Assembly (NCBI GenBank): GCA_004802725.1
Contig: SGPM01000073.1
Location: forward strand, 29,563 to 93,562
Reading direction: 5' to 3'
DNA length: 64,000 nt
Source of the DNA: Antrodiella citrinella
Taxonomy: Eukaryota > Basidiomycota > Agaricomycetes > Polyporales > Steccherinaceae
Shown here: piece after piece, positions 10,074-22,840 of the stretch
Position numbering within the stretch: the first letter of the stretch is position 1
Layout of the letters: the number at the start of each line of letters is the position of its first letter
Notes under the pieces: model-generated
Databases searched by the model: none
What the model was told of the DNA's origin: nothing
The model's input: the letters and a program-made list of their open reading frames with translations, nothing else
Position numbers and translations under genes: made by a program

Positions 10074-13000
10074 TGCGAGAGTAAGGCGGCGGGAGGCGGA
10101 AGAGCAAGTATCACAGATATGTGCTGAAGACGAGGTGGAATAGACGAGGAGGATTGCTGTGGGATTAAGAAGGGCAGAGATGTTGTTGTTCAGTATGCGA
10201 GAGAATAAAGTCGCTAGGGAGATGAACTTACCGATAGGGAGATGCAAAGTTGCTAGCGGGGGATGTAGCTAGTGTTGTACAATGGAACAAGGGCCGCTGA
10301 GCGCCGTGGGAGAGGCGGGCAACGGGGACGACGGATTGAAGAAGAAGAAGAGGGAAGGGGGTTGAGGAAAGAGAGACGGGGCAGAGGGCCGCTATTATAC
10401 GCAGAGAACTCTTCACAGTTCGCACCGGGGAAATTACGCGTCTGCTAGAATATATCATAATATTATTCTGAATCTGTAGAGCTTGGACTGATGCCTCGTG
10501 TATGGCAGCGTCCTCTCCCAGCGATTCCTCTTTCTCTGTTTTCTTTTTCCACATTCACTTCCGTCTCGCACGCGCTGAGACTGTCCTCAAGATCGCCCCG
10601 TCGGTCCCAGGAACCCACCATCTCAATCCCTCTGCCTCAATCTCAGCCACCCATCGTCTGCGCAGCCTTCATTCCAGGCATTCTCAGCTCCTCTTCAAGG
10701 TCGGTTTCACCGAGATTTCCATCGTCTGCCTCCGAGCCGCTTGTTCTCAATCCTTGTACGCTGATCCTCCGACGAGGCCCGTCCCGCCCTGCGCGTCTCC
10801 TCTCCCGACGCTGTTGTCTCTCGTTTCGTGCATTGCCTTATCCTTGACACCCATTCTTGTGTCCCCTCTTCACCTCCGTTGGCATTCTACAGCTTCCAGG
10901 TTCCTCGTGCAATGCTTCTGCTGCCGTACCGTCAATACCAATGTCTATCATTCGAACCTAATATCCTATGTTAGTAGCCGACCTATCAGTCATGACATCC
11001 CAACGCCATGTTCGGTAAGCCACCGTTGATGTTACGTCCTACGACGTGCGCCCACCTTCCTAGTAGCTACCTACTCGTCCATCGATGTTCATATTCGACC
11101 TTATCTTCTCCTTCATCATTCTGCTTCTCTCACCCCGCACTCGTCCTTCTGGTCCGGAACACCGAGAACCAGGGAGGCAACTCGTTTGCCCCCTTACCAC
11201 TTTCTCTCTCCCGATCCCACCAAAGGGTCTTCATGCACCGCATCTTATTCCTTCCGGGGGAAGGCTGCTGGGTCATCTGCCTTTCCAAGTATTAAGGTTC
11301 CACCACACCTGGGATCATGATATTTACCCCTTCCCATGCCTCGTGCCCTTCCGCGCCTCCAACGTTTCTTTCATTTCCAGTTTCTCTATACCGCATCCGT
11401 CCACGCGCGTCCGGACACCCCCTCCTCCTTTGTTTTCCATTACTTTTCTTATTCCTCCTCGGCCGTTCCCTCCTTCTCTCTTTGCCGGCAATGCGCTGAG
11501 CTCGGAGACGAAGATGGCATCAACCCATGCGTTCGAGAAGGGAGGGACCTACCGAGGGGAGGGTTGGATTGTTTGCTCCGACGCTCTTTCACCCGCTCGT
11601 CCAATCCTCTTTCTTGCTTACGCCTCTTCCCTCTCCTCCTATCAAAATTACTCGCTGAGCCGCTCGGTCATTGACCTTCGCCCGCTGATCTTTGCAGTTT
11701 TTCTTCCCCCTTCCTTTCCCTTTCCGAGTCTGATGGTCTGCCTCACCCCGCCTGCATTCATTCATACCCACGGACCACCATGCTCCGTCACTCCTCTACT
11801 CCGAAGTCCCCAGCCCCGGTCGTATGTATGTATGTCATTCAGCCTGCGGATGCTCCGGTCGACCATCTAGCCTTTCAAATTCACCTCCTCGACCCTGGCT
11901 CAGAACTGGAATCATCTTTGCCCCTACTTGCGTTCTGACGGAAGCCCACACATTGCAATTCTCTCGCGCCTCCGCTGGTGGTCCCGTGGTCACGATCGAC
12001 GGACCCTTTCATTCATTCCAGCAGGTCATCCAGTCTGTTTGTCAGTACACAGCAGCCCAGCCTCTATGCACCGATTACGATAGACCCGTTCTCAACTTCC
12101 CTCCGGCTTTTTCGTGTGCGTCCGCGCGCCGTTCACTTCTTCTTGACAGATGGCCGCTCTACCCACCTCCGAAACGTCTGTGTAATGAATGAATATTCCG
12201 GAATGCGTTTATTTATCTGTTGTGCGATCTGTTATGAAGACCGAGACTCTGCGCATGGAAGGTCTGAGCACGAACGATGGTAGCCCGCGGTTGCTTGAAA
12301 CTGAGATGAAAAACCACCGGCGTGTTCCTCAGAGAAGGCCCACAGTCCACAGTCAAGCAAAAGGGAAGAATGGATACCAGTGTGGGGACGGGGAGCTCAC
12401 ACGGGCGAACGGCTCCCAAGCCCAAGCTCAAAGTTTAGTTTGGCATGTCGATGGGTGACAGGTGCTTTCTCGCACTCTCGAACAGCATATCCCACCCACA
12501 AAGTCCGGTCCACCCACCCCCTTCAGCGTCCTCGGCAACTCCGCGTCGTCTGAGGCAAAGGTAAAAACAATCGGGCAGACGGGGAACCCCGCCGCTTCCG
12601 AACCTCCCAACAACAGGATCACAACTCTGGGTCATTGTGGACTGTTGTGGGATGAGATCGAGTTAGCGGCCTCCAAGGCTTGTTGTTGTAGCATCGAGCA
12701 ATTATGCGTTATGCGTTATTACGAGCAAGCAGGAAAAAGGTTCCGCGAGCCTTCTGGGTCGCCGGGCCAGTGATGGCCATGCGCATCTTTGTCCGTTGAG
12801 GATCGCGATTGTTCGTTCGCCACGATCGACAAAGGATGCGTTCACGCCGATTCGTTCGTACTGGAAGGTGCTATCACGGCCACATCTGAATAAAATCGGA
12901 TATGAAAACAAAGAACTCACAAGAAAATACACAAAGGCCATTCATTCTGTGGTCGAAGTTCACCGGCAGGTGAGATAAGTCCGGTAAACGATAGCGCTTT

Positions 13001-13557
13001 GTGGATGGCCCTGCAAGCAAAAGAAATCGAATCCATGGGCTGTTGCGGCAGAGGCAATGATAAGAAACAATGTGCAGGAAAATGTGACGGGGTCCGCGCC
13101 CGTCCGTTCCGGACATACAACAACAGCATTCAGAGGGTAAACGTAAGGATGTGATTACCAGGAGGTTGTGATGATACGAACGGAACTCAGAGCTGTCTAT
13201 CAATATCGGAAGACAGGTCCAGCACATTCGCACATGCCCTAGGGTTGGGTCACATGGGGAAAGTATCCGTAAGGGTAACGGGAACACAAACAACAAGGCA
13301 AAGGTAACAGAATAAGTCATTCGTAAACGGCGGTCGTAATCGTGGGTCGTTAGTCGTGATATGAGAGTCGTCATAAGCAGGGTCGTCACAGAAACACAAA
13401 AGACAGGAGAGATGAGGACACAGTCGGTCGGGTAAGAGAGAAGGAACAGAAAGAGATGGAGAAGATGACGCAAGCGAAGAGGGAGAGCGATATTGAAATG
13501 TCCAGGAATGCGTGAAATGCGTGTGAGGACCCCGGTGTCGGTGCGAATTGGGCGCCT
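10074..13557. other. Gene-poor region, pyrimidine-rich on the plus strand
   Basis: No gene is supported. The segment 10280-10400 is the CT-rich leader (on the minus strand) of the bHLH gene. From about 10490 to 12100 the plus strand turns strongly pyrimidine-rich, giving long stop-free frames (10502-11029, 11085-11870) without recognisable protein content. 12200-13550 is of mixed composition and forms the 3' flank of the membrane protein gene. A divergent noncoding transcript from the bHLH promoter is possible. Confidence 0.5.
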
Positions 13558-14982
13558 TTAAGCCTTGTAGTATCCTGTGCACGGGACAAGATCAGCGTCA
13601 AGAGCTTTCAGACGGTATTGAAGGCAAAGAGGGCTGTCGGGAATTCCAGGCGCCACTCCGAGCACTGGAAGCATAGAACGGCGCAGGTCGCGGAGATCGG
13701 GAGGCGCAAAGCGCGCGGGGATCAAAGAAACAAGAGGGGTCTCGAACGAACGAAAGCGACAACTTACCGCCGTTGAATGGCCCTTGCATGCCAGAGTAGT
13801 GCTCCAGACGCTTTTGGTACCGCCACATGAGGAATGCCATGTACATCTGAAAACCGTTCCGACCAAGCGCACTCGTCAGTCAATAGATTCAGCACTAAGC
13901 CCCAAGCAAGAAGCAAAAAAGGGAGAAAGAAGACGCATTCGAAATGACGTGTGGGTAGGGACCGTAATCAGGTGACGTGGGTGGGTGTAGCGGAGCGCGG
14001 AAGAAGCAGGAGAACCGGAACGCACCTGGAACCCAAGATCGACGAGCAGCGAGACGATAAACGCTGCATTTAAGCTGGAAAGTCCCGCACCGCAGAATGC
14101 ACTCGGGATGGTGCCTGTGGTTGTGACGGTTGTGGCGGACCAGAGCTGTCCACCATTGTCGCATTCCCACTGGATCTTCTCCTTCCTACCAAAGTAAAAT
14201 ACGTCGTCAGCATTCGCGGTGTGTGGCATGAGAACCAACGAATAGTTATCAGGGGCTTGTCAAAATTAACGAAGAAAAGATGTAACGGGATGAAACTTAA
14301 TGGGGAAGGGTAGGAGCACAATGAAGACTTCGGAATATAGGGTACAGATGGATGAATTCAAGGGAAAGAGCCACATACCCTCGTTGGATTTCGACGATCA
14401 TAATGATTGCTCGGACCGCGGAAATGAGGAGGATAAACGGCCAAACGAATATCATTGCTCGCGTCCAGATATAAGATCGCTGTATCGCACAAGAGATCAT
14501 TTTCGTGACCGGCTCTCACACTGGAATAAGCAGTCCACTTACATTCGAGAGAGCAATGACACTAATGAGCGCAATAGCGGCCACCAACATTCCAATGCCT
14601 CCATAAAGGTACCTATACGACGCGACGGTAAGCATTTACGTTCATGGGTAGGCGGAGAATGACGCAACCATTCAGGGTATACGAAGAACAAGAATTGACC
14701 CCAGTGCAGAAGGAAGATGCCTCCGGCAAGACTATACAACTGGTTTCTATTCTCAGTACGGATCATCTTCGCCATACATACGCATAACTCACAGTGATGA
14801 TGAAGCCCCAGGCGATGGCACCGCCACGCTGTATGCAAGGATGAATCGGTCTCGCAAATCGCTATGACTGAAGCACTGCAGCGCTTACAAGGGGCATGAG
14901 GAGGAGGCAGTTATCACACCTGCACGAGAAGACAACGTCCTCAATAGCTTGCGCAGTAAGATAACACTATCACTTACCACAT
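13558..14982 (-). CDS. Conserved multi-spanning membrane protein, function unknown
   Basis: Nine short exons fit: 14982-14978, 14919-14889, 14828-14793, 14751-14669, 14612-14543, 14479-14379, 14185-14026, 13846-13768, 13574-13558; about 193 residues. The predicted start is MWCDNCLLLMPL followed by RGGAIAWGFII. Four or five hydrophobic segments follow (LYSLAGGIFLLHWGQFLFF, YGGIGMLVAAIALISVIAL, an IFVWPFILLISAV helix, and AAFIVSLLVDLGFQMYMAF). A hydrophilic loop with WECDNGGQLW and a PSAFCGAG motif lies between the last two. The tail KRLEHYSGMQGPFNGGYYKA is basic. I take it to be a basidiomycete family with no assigned function. The first coding exon is only ATGTG. The exon 3/4 junction is uncertain: an alternative GTATGT donor 14 nt downstream also keeps frame. 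Confidence 0.65.
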
Positions 14983-15430
14983 TTCTGCAACTTGTAAGTT
15001 CTACAACGGTGGTCCTGATTGCGTATTGAGCGGCGGTAGTAGTAAACAGATAGCAGAAGCCTTTCTTGAGAGGTAACGTTCGGTGCAAAGAACGAAAGGC
15101 GGGATAAGTTTAGGTACAAGGAGGGTATAACGCCACAACAAACAGAGAAAACCGTTGAGAAGCCTGGCGCAGACCTAGCGTCGACGTCGAGGAGGACGAT
15201 GAGAACGATTCCAAAGCAGCCCGTGGAGGCCTCATTGCAGCCGGCCCGCTCCGGAAACTCGCACGTTCCTTGTAGGACTCCACCGGAGCGACTCCGGCCG
15301 GATTGGCCATGCGACCGACCGGTTGGGCGTTTGTATCGATCGTGTTTGGACTGCAAGCGCCGACACCAAGTTCGCTGTTCGACAACCAACTTGCCCTCGG
15401 CTTTCGTAGAACTCCAAACTCTGCTTCAAT
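14983..15430. other. 5' flank of the membrane protein gene
   Basis: The minus strand reads CT-rich leader sequence just upstream of the ATG at 14982. No separate gene is supported, although frames on both strands stay open for 80-140 codons without recognisable motifs. Confidence 0.35.
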
Positions 15431-17570
15431 ATCTTGCTACGCGTGAGTGAGGGTTTATGTTCATACTATCGACTCTATGACCAGTTTTGGAACGTAGAAT
15501 CGCGTCGGAAACACTACATTTGGGTGATGAGATGGTCGACCAACTTCCACCGAGACCCGATTCGACGACAAGCTCCTGAACAGGCTATCGACGATCCTTT
15601 GATCTCAGAAATCATGGAACATGCTGAAGGGTCCAAGTTCTCTAGCATAAAGGACTCGGTATCCGCTGTCTTGGGTCATATGTGTAATGAGGCTAGCTGT
15701 AGCCGACTTCCAAGCACCAAAGGTCCGAGTCTTACCCAGCTTTTGTCCAGGAAGATGCAAGGACGATTCAACAGTTATCGGATTTGCATCATCGCTACGT
15801 CGTCTTCTGCGTCTTCACCATTGTTCCGCTGCTTGCCGAAATCCTGCTCAGGTGCTGTCAGAATCACTAGGACGGCCTCAACTTGTACAGTCTTGGTTAC
15901 CACCACGGCAAAGAGTCAAACATCCTCATGCTCTCTCCTTAATTGTGCAGAGACCCTGGCTGTGTTTTTCCGTGCTCCTGACAGAAGCACCATGTCATGG
16001 GCGTCTTTCCCTCCCGCGAAGATGGACTGGATCAGTGGATGTCTCGGCCTCTGTAACCTCTGTATTTCTTTTCGACGTTCGACTAGTGGGACAGTGTCAT
16101 AAATAGCCATGGCTTGGGGTTGAAGGGTTTATCGGTCCGCCAGAATCCACATCGTCGGCTGCCAAAAAGGCAGATCGATGTCTGCCACTTGCTTACAGAG
16201 TTTCAGCGGCCAGCACCAAGGCCAAGCAGCCGGTGGAATGCACCATGGCACTTTCTGTCATCGAAACGGATACTCTCAGCGACGCCACGAAGCCAACATC
16301 CCGAATTGGATCGAATGCTCGTGACATCTTGGCTCGTACGCTGATCTCACGTATTCAGTATGTCCCCTGGCGCTGCGTGTGTGCAGATCCTACAGATCCT
16401 CGCTGCTTCGCATTCCATTGCTTCAGACTACAACGCCACCCATCGATCTACTTCAATACCTCCTGCCTTCCAAGCTCTGTATCATCACTACACAGAGATC
16501 CGAATCTCGAAGCGGTAATGCTGACGCGTTCGGGACCGTTTCTTGCGTTCGTCAAAGCGCGTTACTGTTGTCCCTTTTCGCCGAAGGGCTGGCTCGGTCG
16601 GAAGGACCTTGGCTTAATTTCTCACCAAGCTGCCAGAAATATCGATGGCTGAGACCGAAGCTGATTATCGTATACTCCCAGGTTCATATAAGTCGCAACG
16701 TGGGCTCCCTTCAACGTCTTTCGCACTTTCTCTTTGAACCCTGCGATAGTCACGGGAGACCGTTCGACGTGTAGTCGGCTCACGATTGGTGAGTAGTAGT
16801 CTCCTTATCCTTCTTTTCACCCTCAAAATCAAGAAAATTTTGTAGGTGCCAAGCGATGCGTCTCGGCCACACCAGAATACGTACCGTTTCGTCGTCGTGC
16901 GCGGGAAAGTATCTGCTATTTCCTGCGGGTTCTGCACAGCTTTGGCTGCTCAGCGACCACCGGAGTACCGAGTCGCTGTTTGAGTGTACTTCTGCAGAAT
17001 CTCATGCCAGTCGTACACCTCGTCGCTTATGGACGCCAGTCATAGCACCTCACGAAACGGCCTGTTCTTCTTGACTTGTGGCGACCATGCTTTAACGACG
17101 GACACATATCCATGGAAGCAAGACAAGTGACACATTATATCCGCTGGCTTCACCGCTACTAGGAAACGACACCTCGTTGTTTTAGCTATCTCTTGCCATA
17201 TGCTGGGGCGTCCCTGAGGATACCACCGAACTTCTCTTCCTGTGGATGCACATACATCTGATGCTGCTGCTTCTCCCATTAACTTTGCCACTATCTCGGC
17301 GGCGTCCCGGACGTGGACACACTCCACGCATACGCCCGTTGGCGCGAAAGATAACTCCCGTTCTCAAACTGGACTGAGAAGGAACTCGAAAGCCACTCTC
17401 GCACTGGCCCTTATCCTACCCCTCGGTCGCAGCGTGTCCCCGACCTTCGAAGCGCACAAAAACACGCGTTTCGTGGTCGTCACGTCGAGTTCTGCGATGC
17501 TAAGGTGCTATTCCTGCTGCACTGAGATGTATTTTTCGAGCCAGCTTTCCCTCTCAGGCTGATCACTAGG
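15430..17570 (+). other. Unresolved coding-like region, possible decayed or indel-bearing gene
   Basis: Several plus-strand segments have protein-like composition but lie in different frames and do not join into one consistent exon chain. Examples are a segment near 15484 reading VLERRIASETLHLGDEMVDQ, one near 15590 reading DDPLISEIMEHAEGSKF, one near 16240 reading MALSVIETDTLSDATKP, one near 16388 reading ILQILAASHSIASDYNATHR, and a helical one near 16905 reading ESICYFLRVLHSFGCSA. The likely 3' end is near 17514. Either this is an intron-rich gene with assembly indels, or a pseudogene. I recognise no family. Confidence 0.25.
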
Positions 17571-20161
17571 ACACTTAGGACATAGCTTTCAGTGTTCTGC
17601 CGGCACCCGGTAAGCCCGTTCGCCTCGTTCCGCTTCCCAGCTCCCTGCCTAACATAAGGATTTTAGGTTTAGTTTTCGTGCCTAGCTTTGTGCCCCCAAC
17701 CCATCAAACTAGGACCCGTCCACTTCCAGCTCGCTCGCACTGTTGCGCGAGTGTTGTCCCACTTGTGTCCTGAACCACCCGCAGCCTCATCAATTGAAAA
17801 TTGAATAAGCAAGATGGCAAAATCCGGGTGTGTGCGAATACTTTCGTTTATGTATTTGCCACTGTCAGCACGGTCGTTCGAATTGCGGGTGCAAAGCGTG
17901 CAAAGGCGACGTAAGGTGATGTAACTCACTTATATGAAGCCTCCTCCAGTTCTAGTCTATGTCATGGCATACGAAATCTGACTCATGATCAGGAATAGCT
18001 CGGGCCTCGCCTCGGGCTTCCAGCGTCCAGCATTCAGTGGTCGATATTCGGTATTCGGGATGCGATTTGCGCTATACCGTCCGACTCGAGAGTCTTCGAG
18101 TCTTCTGCTGCAGGGACGTCAGAGTCTAACTCGAAAATCCCCCCCCCCTCTGCCGCCCTCGGTCGCAATAATTCACCACTGAGTCACTGACATGGACACC
18201 AAGCTCAGCATATCGAACTACCCATCGGAAAATCACGGTGGGGTGTCTTAGGGATCTGTCATCGATAGATCACAGAAACACGTTGACCTGGGATGTGTAT
18301 GTTACACTCTTGTCTGCGCACGCATACGATTTTGGCCTAGCTTTGATTTTGAAGCTTGCACTTGTACATGTATGATGATGATGTCTCGAATGATAGAGAT
18401 GCACTGGCATCAATGCGCATGCGTCCTGAACGCGAGTGATATTATGTGTAACTGGGCTGTGGTACTGCGAGCGATGATTGCAGTGATTGAATGCGACGCC
18501 ACGGACGCTCGTAGATGGACGGCATATCCCCTCGTATCACCGAGTACTATAGTATAGTTAGTGGTTGCGTGAACGGCATGTGCTCACAGCAGACAAGGAC
18601 CTACGCGTTCACTTCACCTCTGCCTGGACCAGTATAACATAACCTGACGAGGATCACGTCACGCTCCGAGGAGAGACGAGGATAAAAGACGACCATTGCG
18701 ACTAAGTACGTATACTACATCTACTGTGCAAGAAAGGAAAAGCAGCGATGATGGGGGGTAACAACTACTAACTACGGTATGAAGAGAATCAATGCGTCGG
18801 TATGAATGCCAGCCAGCCCGCCAGCCCGTCAAAACAAAATGCAAGTGCCAACACATTGCACAAGAACAAGAACAAACGTGATCGACGGCATGGCGCAGGT
18901 AGGAGGTGGAAGGCGGGAGGGGTATGGGAGGAGGGGGTATGCGGTACATCCTCGTTCGTTAGCGGTTCGTTCAAGTCATCGTGGAGGTGCGGTGAAGTCG
19001 TATCCTTCGTGATTTATTCAACTTCCCCTCCCCGATAAGAAAGGAGCAAGCAAGCACAACGCGCAATGGTACAAGGGTGACGGGTGGGGTGTGACTACGG
19101 AGGGAGGGCGTAGGTTCGAATGGGTGCGTGTGCGTGTGCGTATGGATGGGGGTGGAGAGTTTGGGGGAGGGGAAGTTGGATCGTGATAACGTAGATGAGA
19201 CGTGGTGGTGAGCCAGGTAAGTGCGGGATGGGCGCAGGGTCAAATATCAAAAAAACACAAAACGGGAACGGTAATTGCGACGAGCAGTGGGAAGATGATT
19301 GCATTGCGAGCCAAAAAGAGAAGCAAAACAGGCACTTGAGAAATATGGAAAGGAGGAGAAAAATGCTGGAGGATTCTGGTGCGCATGCGATGAATCGGAG
19401 CGTGATGGCATTGTTCTCTGAGAGGACGGGATGATGCGATGCAGATAGACATGGCCAAGGGGAGGTAAGAGGAAATACTCCAAACACTCTTCTTCTGGGT
19501 GTGTTTTTGCGATGCAAGGAGAAGAGGAGCCTGTGCGGCGGAGACCAGCGCGACGCTCAACACAAATACGAGCGCGTCTGCCACATAATTCCTTCTGGAC
19601 GCGAACCAGCAAATCTACAAGAGATCGGACAAGATCAACCGGGATCTGCGTCCATGACATCTCGGATCGGCTGAGATGCGCAGTCGGAGAAACAGCGGCA
19701 CCAGCCTACAGCTTCGAGCTATAGGACTCTGGGAGGAGCGGACAATTTGGGGAGCAAGAGGCGGTGGTGGTGGGCTCGCAGCTGGCGAGGAAAAGAGCCG
19801 TTGGAAATGACCTTAGTGCACTTGGTCGCCACCATCATCTTATCAGCGGCGACGCGCGCGCCGGGCGCTGCACACCGGTCTCCAGCGCTCTGCAATCGAC
19901 CCCATCGTCGGTCGGTTGCCAATATAGAGTGGACGCGTGCGTGCACGACAAGATATCCCTGCAAGTGTGATCCTGGGTGTGGTGGCCAAAAACAATGCTC
20001 CAAAAAGCCAGAAGAGTAATAGCAAAAAGGTAACGGGGACAAGCAAGTGATGAAGAATCGGTGAAGAAGCGTGGACGTGAAGCGACATGAAGAGATACAG
20101 TGGGAAGTGAGACAGAAGCAAGTCCATAGATCGCATGGATACATTGAGGGAGAGATGCACG
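17571..20161. other. Intergenic region, purine-rich in its second half
   Basis: No gene is supported. A run of nine or more C lies at about 18140-18149. From about 18650 to 19740 the plus strand is purine-rich, again downstream of a minus-strand bHLH gene, repeating the pattern seen at 6800-8850. Long minus-strand frames there (19095-19660) reflect the CT bias, not coding. Confidence 0.45.
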
Positions 20162-21297
20162 TCAATAGCCACCTTCGGACGCGGAAGGACTGGATTCCTC
20201 CACCGGAGGTTCCTGACCAGCAACGGAAGTGAGTTGAGAGGGATGTCCCTCTGGTGGAGGCGACAAAGGGCGGCTGTCCATGTTAACCTGAGACGGGGAA
20301 GGCGAATTGTCGGGCTGGCCACCGACGCTGAGCGAGATCTTCTCGTTGATTTGACGAAGCCGAACGACTTCAGACTCCAATGCGGCCAGACGCGTCTGCA
20401 ATTGACGGTTCGTCTTCTCGAGCGACGTGATGTGGTTGGTGGCTGCAAATGCGGTGCGATGGGGTCATTGAGCGGGACGATGTGCGCACGGACGGGAGAA
20501 GACATACCTCGTTCAAGCAGCGACACTTTGCTCGACTTCTGATTAGACACCGGAAGGACGTCTTTCAGGCGAGCGTATCCGTCGCGAAGCTCATCGCGTC
20601 TCCTCTGCTCTGCCTCGATCCTCTGTCTTCTTGTGGCCTCTTTGCGGGTGTTGGCGAGACTCTCTGCAATGTTGTGGCCCATGTGGTCTTCGTCGTCTGA
20701 TAAGGATCGACCTCGGCTACGGCGGCCTGCTGAAGAACTGGTCGGGGAAGGGGTCGGGTTGTATCTGAGCGGGTTCCGATGGACGAGCGAGTTTGCTCTG
20801 GACGAGGATGGGGAGCCTGCAGAAGAGTTGTTCCTGGAATGGTATATCCCGTCGGCAGAGGTGTCCGAGCCGGAGACGGGAGGAGAGAGAGGGTCGTATA
20901 GATTTGTGGGACTCTGGGGAGGGGGAGACGCTGAGATGGCCATGCCGGCATGAGGCGAGGATGCCTGGTACACGAAGGGCTGTTGCGGGGGCAGCATGGT
21001 CATTGATCGCTGGTATTGCAGGGCCTGCTCCATGTCCGTATTGGACATTTGACCTGCGTAGAAGGGAAAAAGAGAATTGAAAACGAGGAGGTACGGATCA
21101 GATCTAATGGTACGCGCTGAGATGTAAGAGAGCAGGCGACACCCACGAGGAGGATGGTTAGGGTGCACGACTGGGTAGTTTTGCATCTGAGGATAGGCAA
21201 GGCCGTTGTAGTTTGGGTCTTCCTCTTGGGAGTACATGCTGTACGGCTGGGCCACGTAGGACTGCTGATCGTTATCGTGCATGGTGTGTTGATCCAT
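20162..21297 (-). CDS. bHLH transcription factor, copy 2
   Basis: Three exons (21297-21147, 21053-20508, 20442-20162) total 978 nt, 325 residues. A disordered Gln/Pro/Ser-rich N-terminus leads to the basic region EATRRQRIEAEQRRRDELRD, helix 1 (YARLKDVLPVS), loop NQKSSKVS and helix 2 (LLERATNHITSLEKTNRQL), continuing into a leucine-zipper-like heptad region (LAALESEVVRLRQINEKI). The C-terminus is Pro/Ser-rich. The bHLH is close to that at 8998-10073 and the intron after the loop (GAA CGA G|GT) is in the same position and phase, so the two genes are paralogs on the same strand, 10 kb apart. The long disordered regions differ. Likely nuclear, E-box binding; possible homo- or heterodimer with copy 1 (inference). 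Confidence 0.85.
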
Positions 21298-21648
21298 TGC
21301 GAGGTCGTGTCAATGTCGTTGCTTTTGTGCTGGATGTGAGTGTTTGGAAGCTATGAAGAGGGGGGATGAAGAGAGGAGAAAGGGTCAGAAGATGAATGTG
21401 AAGAAAGAGATGAATGTGAGAAGGAAGAGAGAAAGGGAGGAGGAGCAGCTAAGAGCGCTGCGGGGGGAACGGAGAGTTCGGAGGAGAGGGTCGAAAGTGA
21501 CGGTGCGGGTGTCCTGACGCCACAACTCTTCACTGTGATCTCTTTCCCACGCTCACAACCACCCATTGTTCGCTGTTTGCGACCGATTGACGAAGGGGGC
21601 GCTTCGATGGCCACTTTCGGTCATATCTAGCTACTTCTCACAAACGTA
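21298..21648. other. Promoter and leader of bHLH copy 2 / 3' flank of ATG27-like gene
   Basis: The plus strand is purine-rich from 21355 to 21500, meaning a CT-rich leader on the minus strand directly upstream of the bHLH ATG at 21297. No gene is seen. Confidence 0.4.
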
Positions 21649-22840
21649 TTAACCCTCCTCCTCCTCATCCAAGAACCCAGGCGGCCCTCCCAGCATCGAA
21701 GCTCCCTCCTCGTGCGACGCTGCCAGCCCTCGATAGCCACCACCACTCCCCCACGACCCTCCCATGCCGCCATTGCCAAANTGCCAGGTCTCCGAGGACC
21801 GGAACCGGTCACCCAAGCTTCTCAAGAAGCCCACCGTGTCGCTCAGCGAGAACAGCGAGTACCGTGGGACGAGGTCGAACCCGCGCAGCTGCAGCACAAA
21901 ATACTTGTAGAACACGCTGCACACCATGTACAGCATGAACGCTATTCCAACACTACACAAACCCAAGTCAGCACGCGTTCATTCACGTTAAGCGAGACAG
22001 AACACGGACATCGTGGCAGCGATCGCCATGAAACTCCACGAGCTTTTCTCATGCGTGGGGCATGCGACCTGGCCAGAACGAGTCAGCGGCTGCAATGGGC
22101 TCTCGACACAGTCCACAACCCACATGTGTACGCCATTCCAGGAAGAACGCACAGGCAGATTCGTCTGCGGGTGGTAGCTGAGCAATCAATTGTGGTTGAC
22201 CTGGCGTCCGTAACATGAATCAGATATGAATTGCAGAACAGAAACACCCAAGCCGGCCTGCAGAAACATACCCGTGCCAAAAACAGATGTGTCGCAGACG
22301 AATCGGATGACCGTGGACGCACGCAGGTCGTTGGAACTCGAACATGCTGACCCGTCTGTGAATGTTAGGACCGGGTGTCCGTCCAGGACCGTCAGTGTCG
22401 TGTTCACGGACCTTCGAGAGACGGAACCAGGTCGGAAGAGCAGTGAGCCTTGCAGAACCAGAACAGCAATGCATGGGCTGGCGTACCCGATAGAGTAGTC
22501 CCCGTGGGCACGACGCGTGAACCCAGCTATGTCCTCCGGATTGTCTACATTCCATGTTTCCGTTGCTGCAGCTCTGCAGGCATTGATGTGGTACTCCTGG
22601 TCTGACGGAGACTTGAACGTATAGTCGCGACTAGAGAACTAGCACATATCAGTTACACGTCGACACTCCGCAGCAGCAAGCGACTGATAACTGGAAGTAC
22701 CTTGACTTTAGCGGGTTCAAATCAAAGTATTGACCGTCATCGGTATGCGTTGTGCAAGGTGCTTCGTCCGCCAGAACGCCCCCCGCGAGCGCGACGAGAA
22801 CGACGCACCCCAGCTGGCACAGGGTTCGTATCCGCGACAT
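21649..22840 (-). CDS. ATG27: ATG27-like type I membrane protein with MRH domain
   Basis: Six exons: 22840-22701, 22630-22487, 22411-22272, 22200-22124, 22068-22010, 21952-21649; 864 nt, 287 residues. A signal peptide (MSRIRTLCQLGCVVLVALAGGVLA) precedes a mannose-6-phosphate-receptor homology domain: CTTHTDDGQYFDLNPL at its start, then YHINACRAA, DGSACSSSNDL with RFVCD, and FFLEWRTHVACP near its end. One transmembrane helix follows (FMAIAATIVGIAFMLYMVC), then a cytosolic tail with YKYFVLQLRGFDLVPRYSLF and a Gly-rich, acidic end. The family includes yeast Atg27, which cycles between Golgi, endosome and vacuole and helps Atg9 traffic in autophagy, and M6P-receptor-like cargo receptors. An N lies at 21781 in the last exon. 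The gene shares a 225 bp divergent promoter with the complex I gene at 23066. Confidence 0.82.

Noticed and set aside
10502..11870. Long plus-strand open frames (175 and 261 codons).
   Set aside because: Same composition artefact in a pyrimidine-rich tract; no start context, splice logic or family resemblance.
19095..19660. Overlapping minus-strand open frames near the second bHLH gene.
   Set aside because: Located in purine-rich plus-strand sequence; composition-driven.
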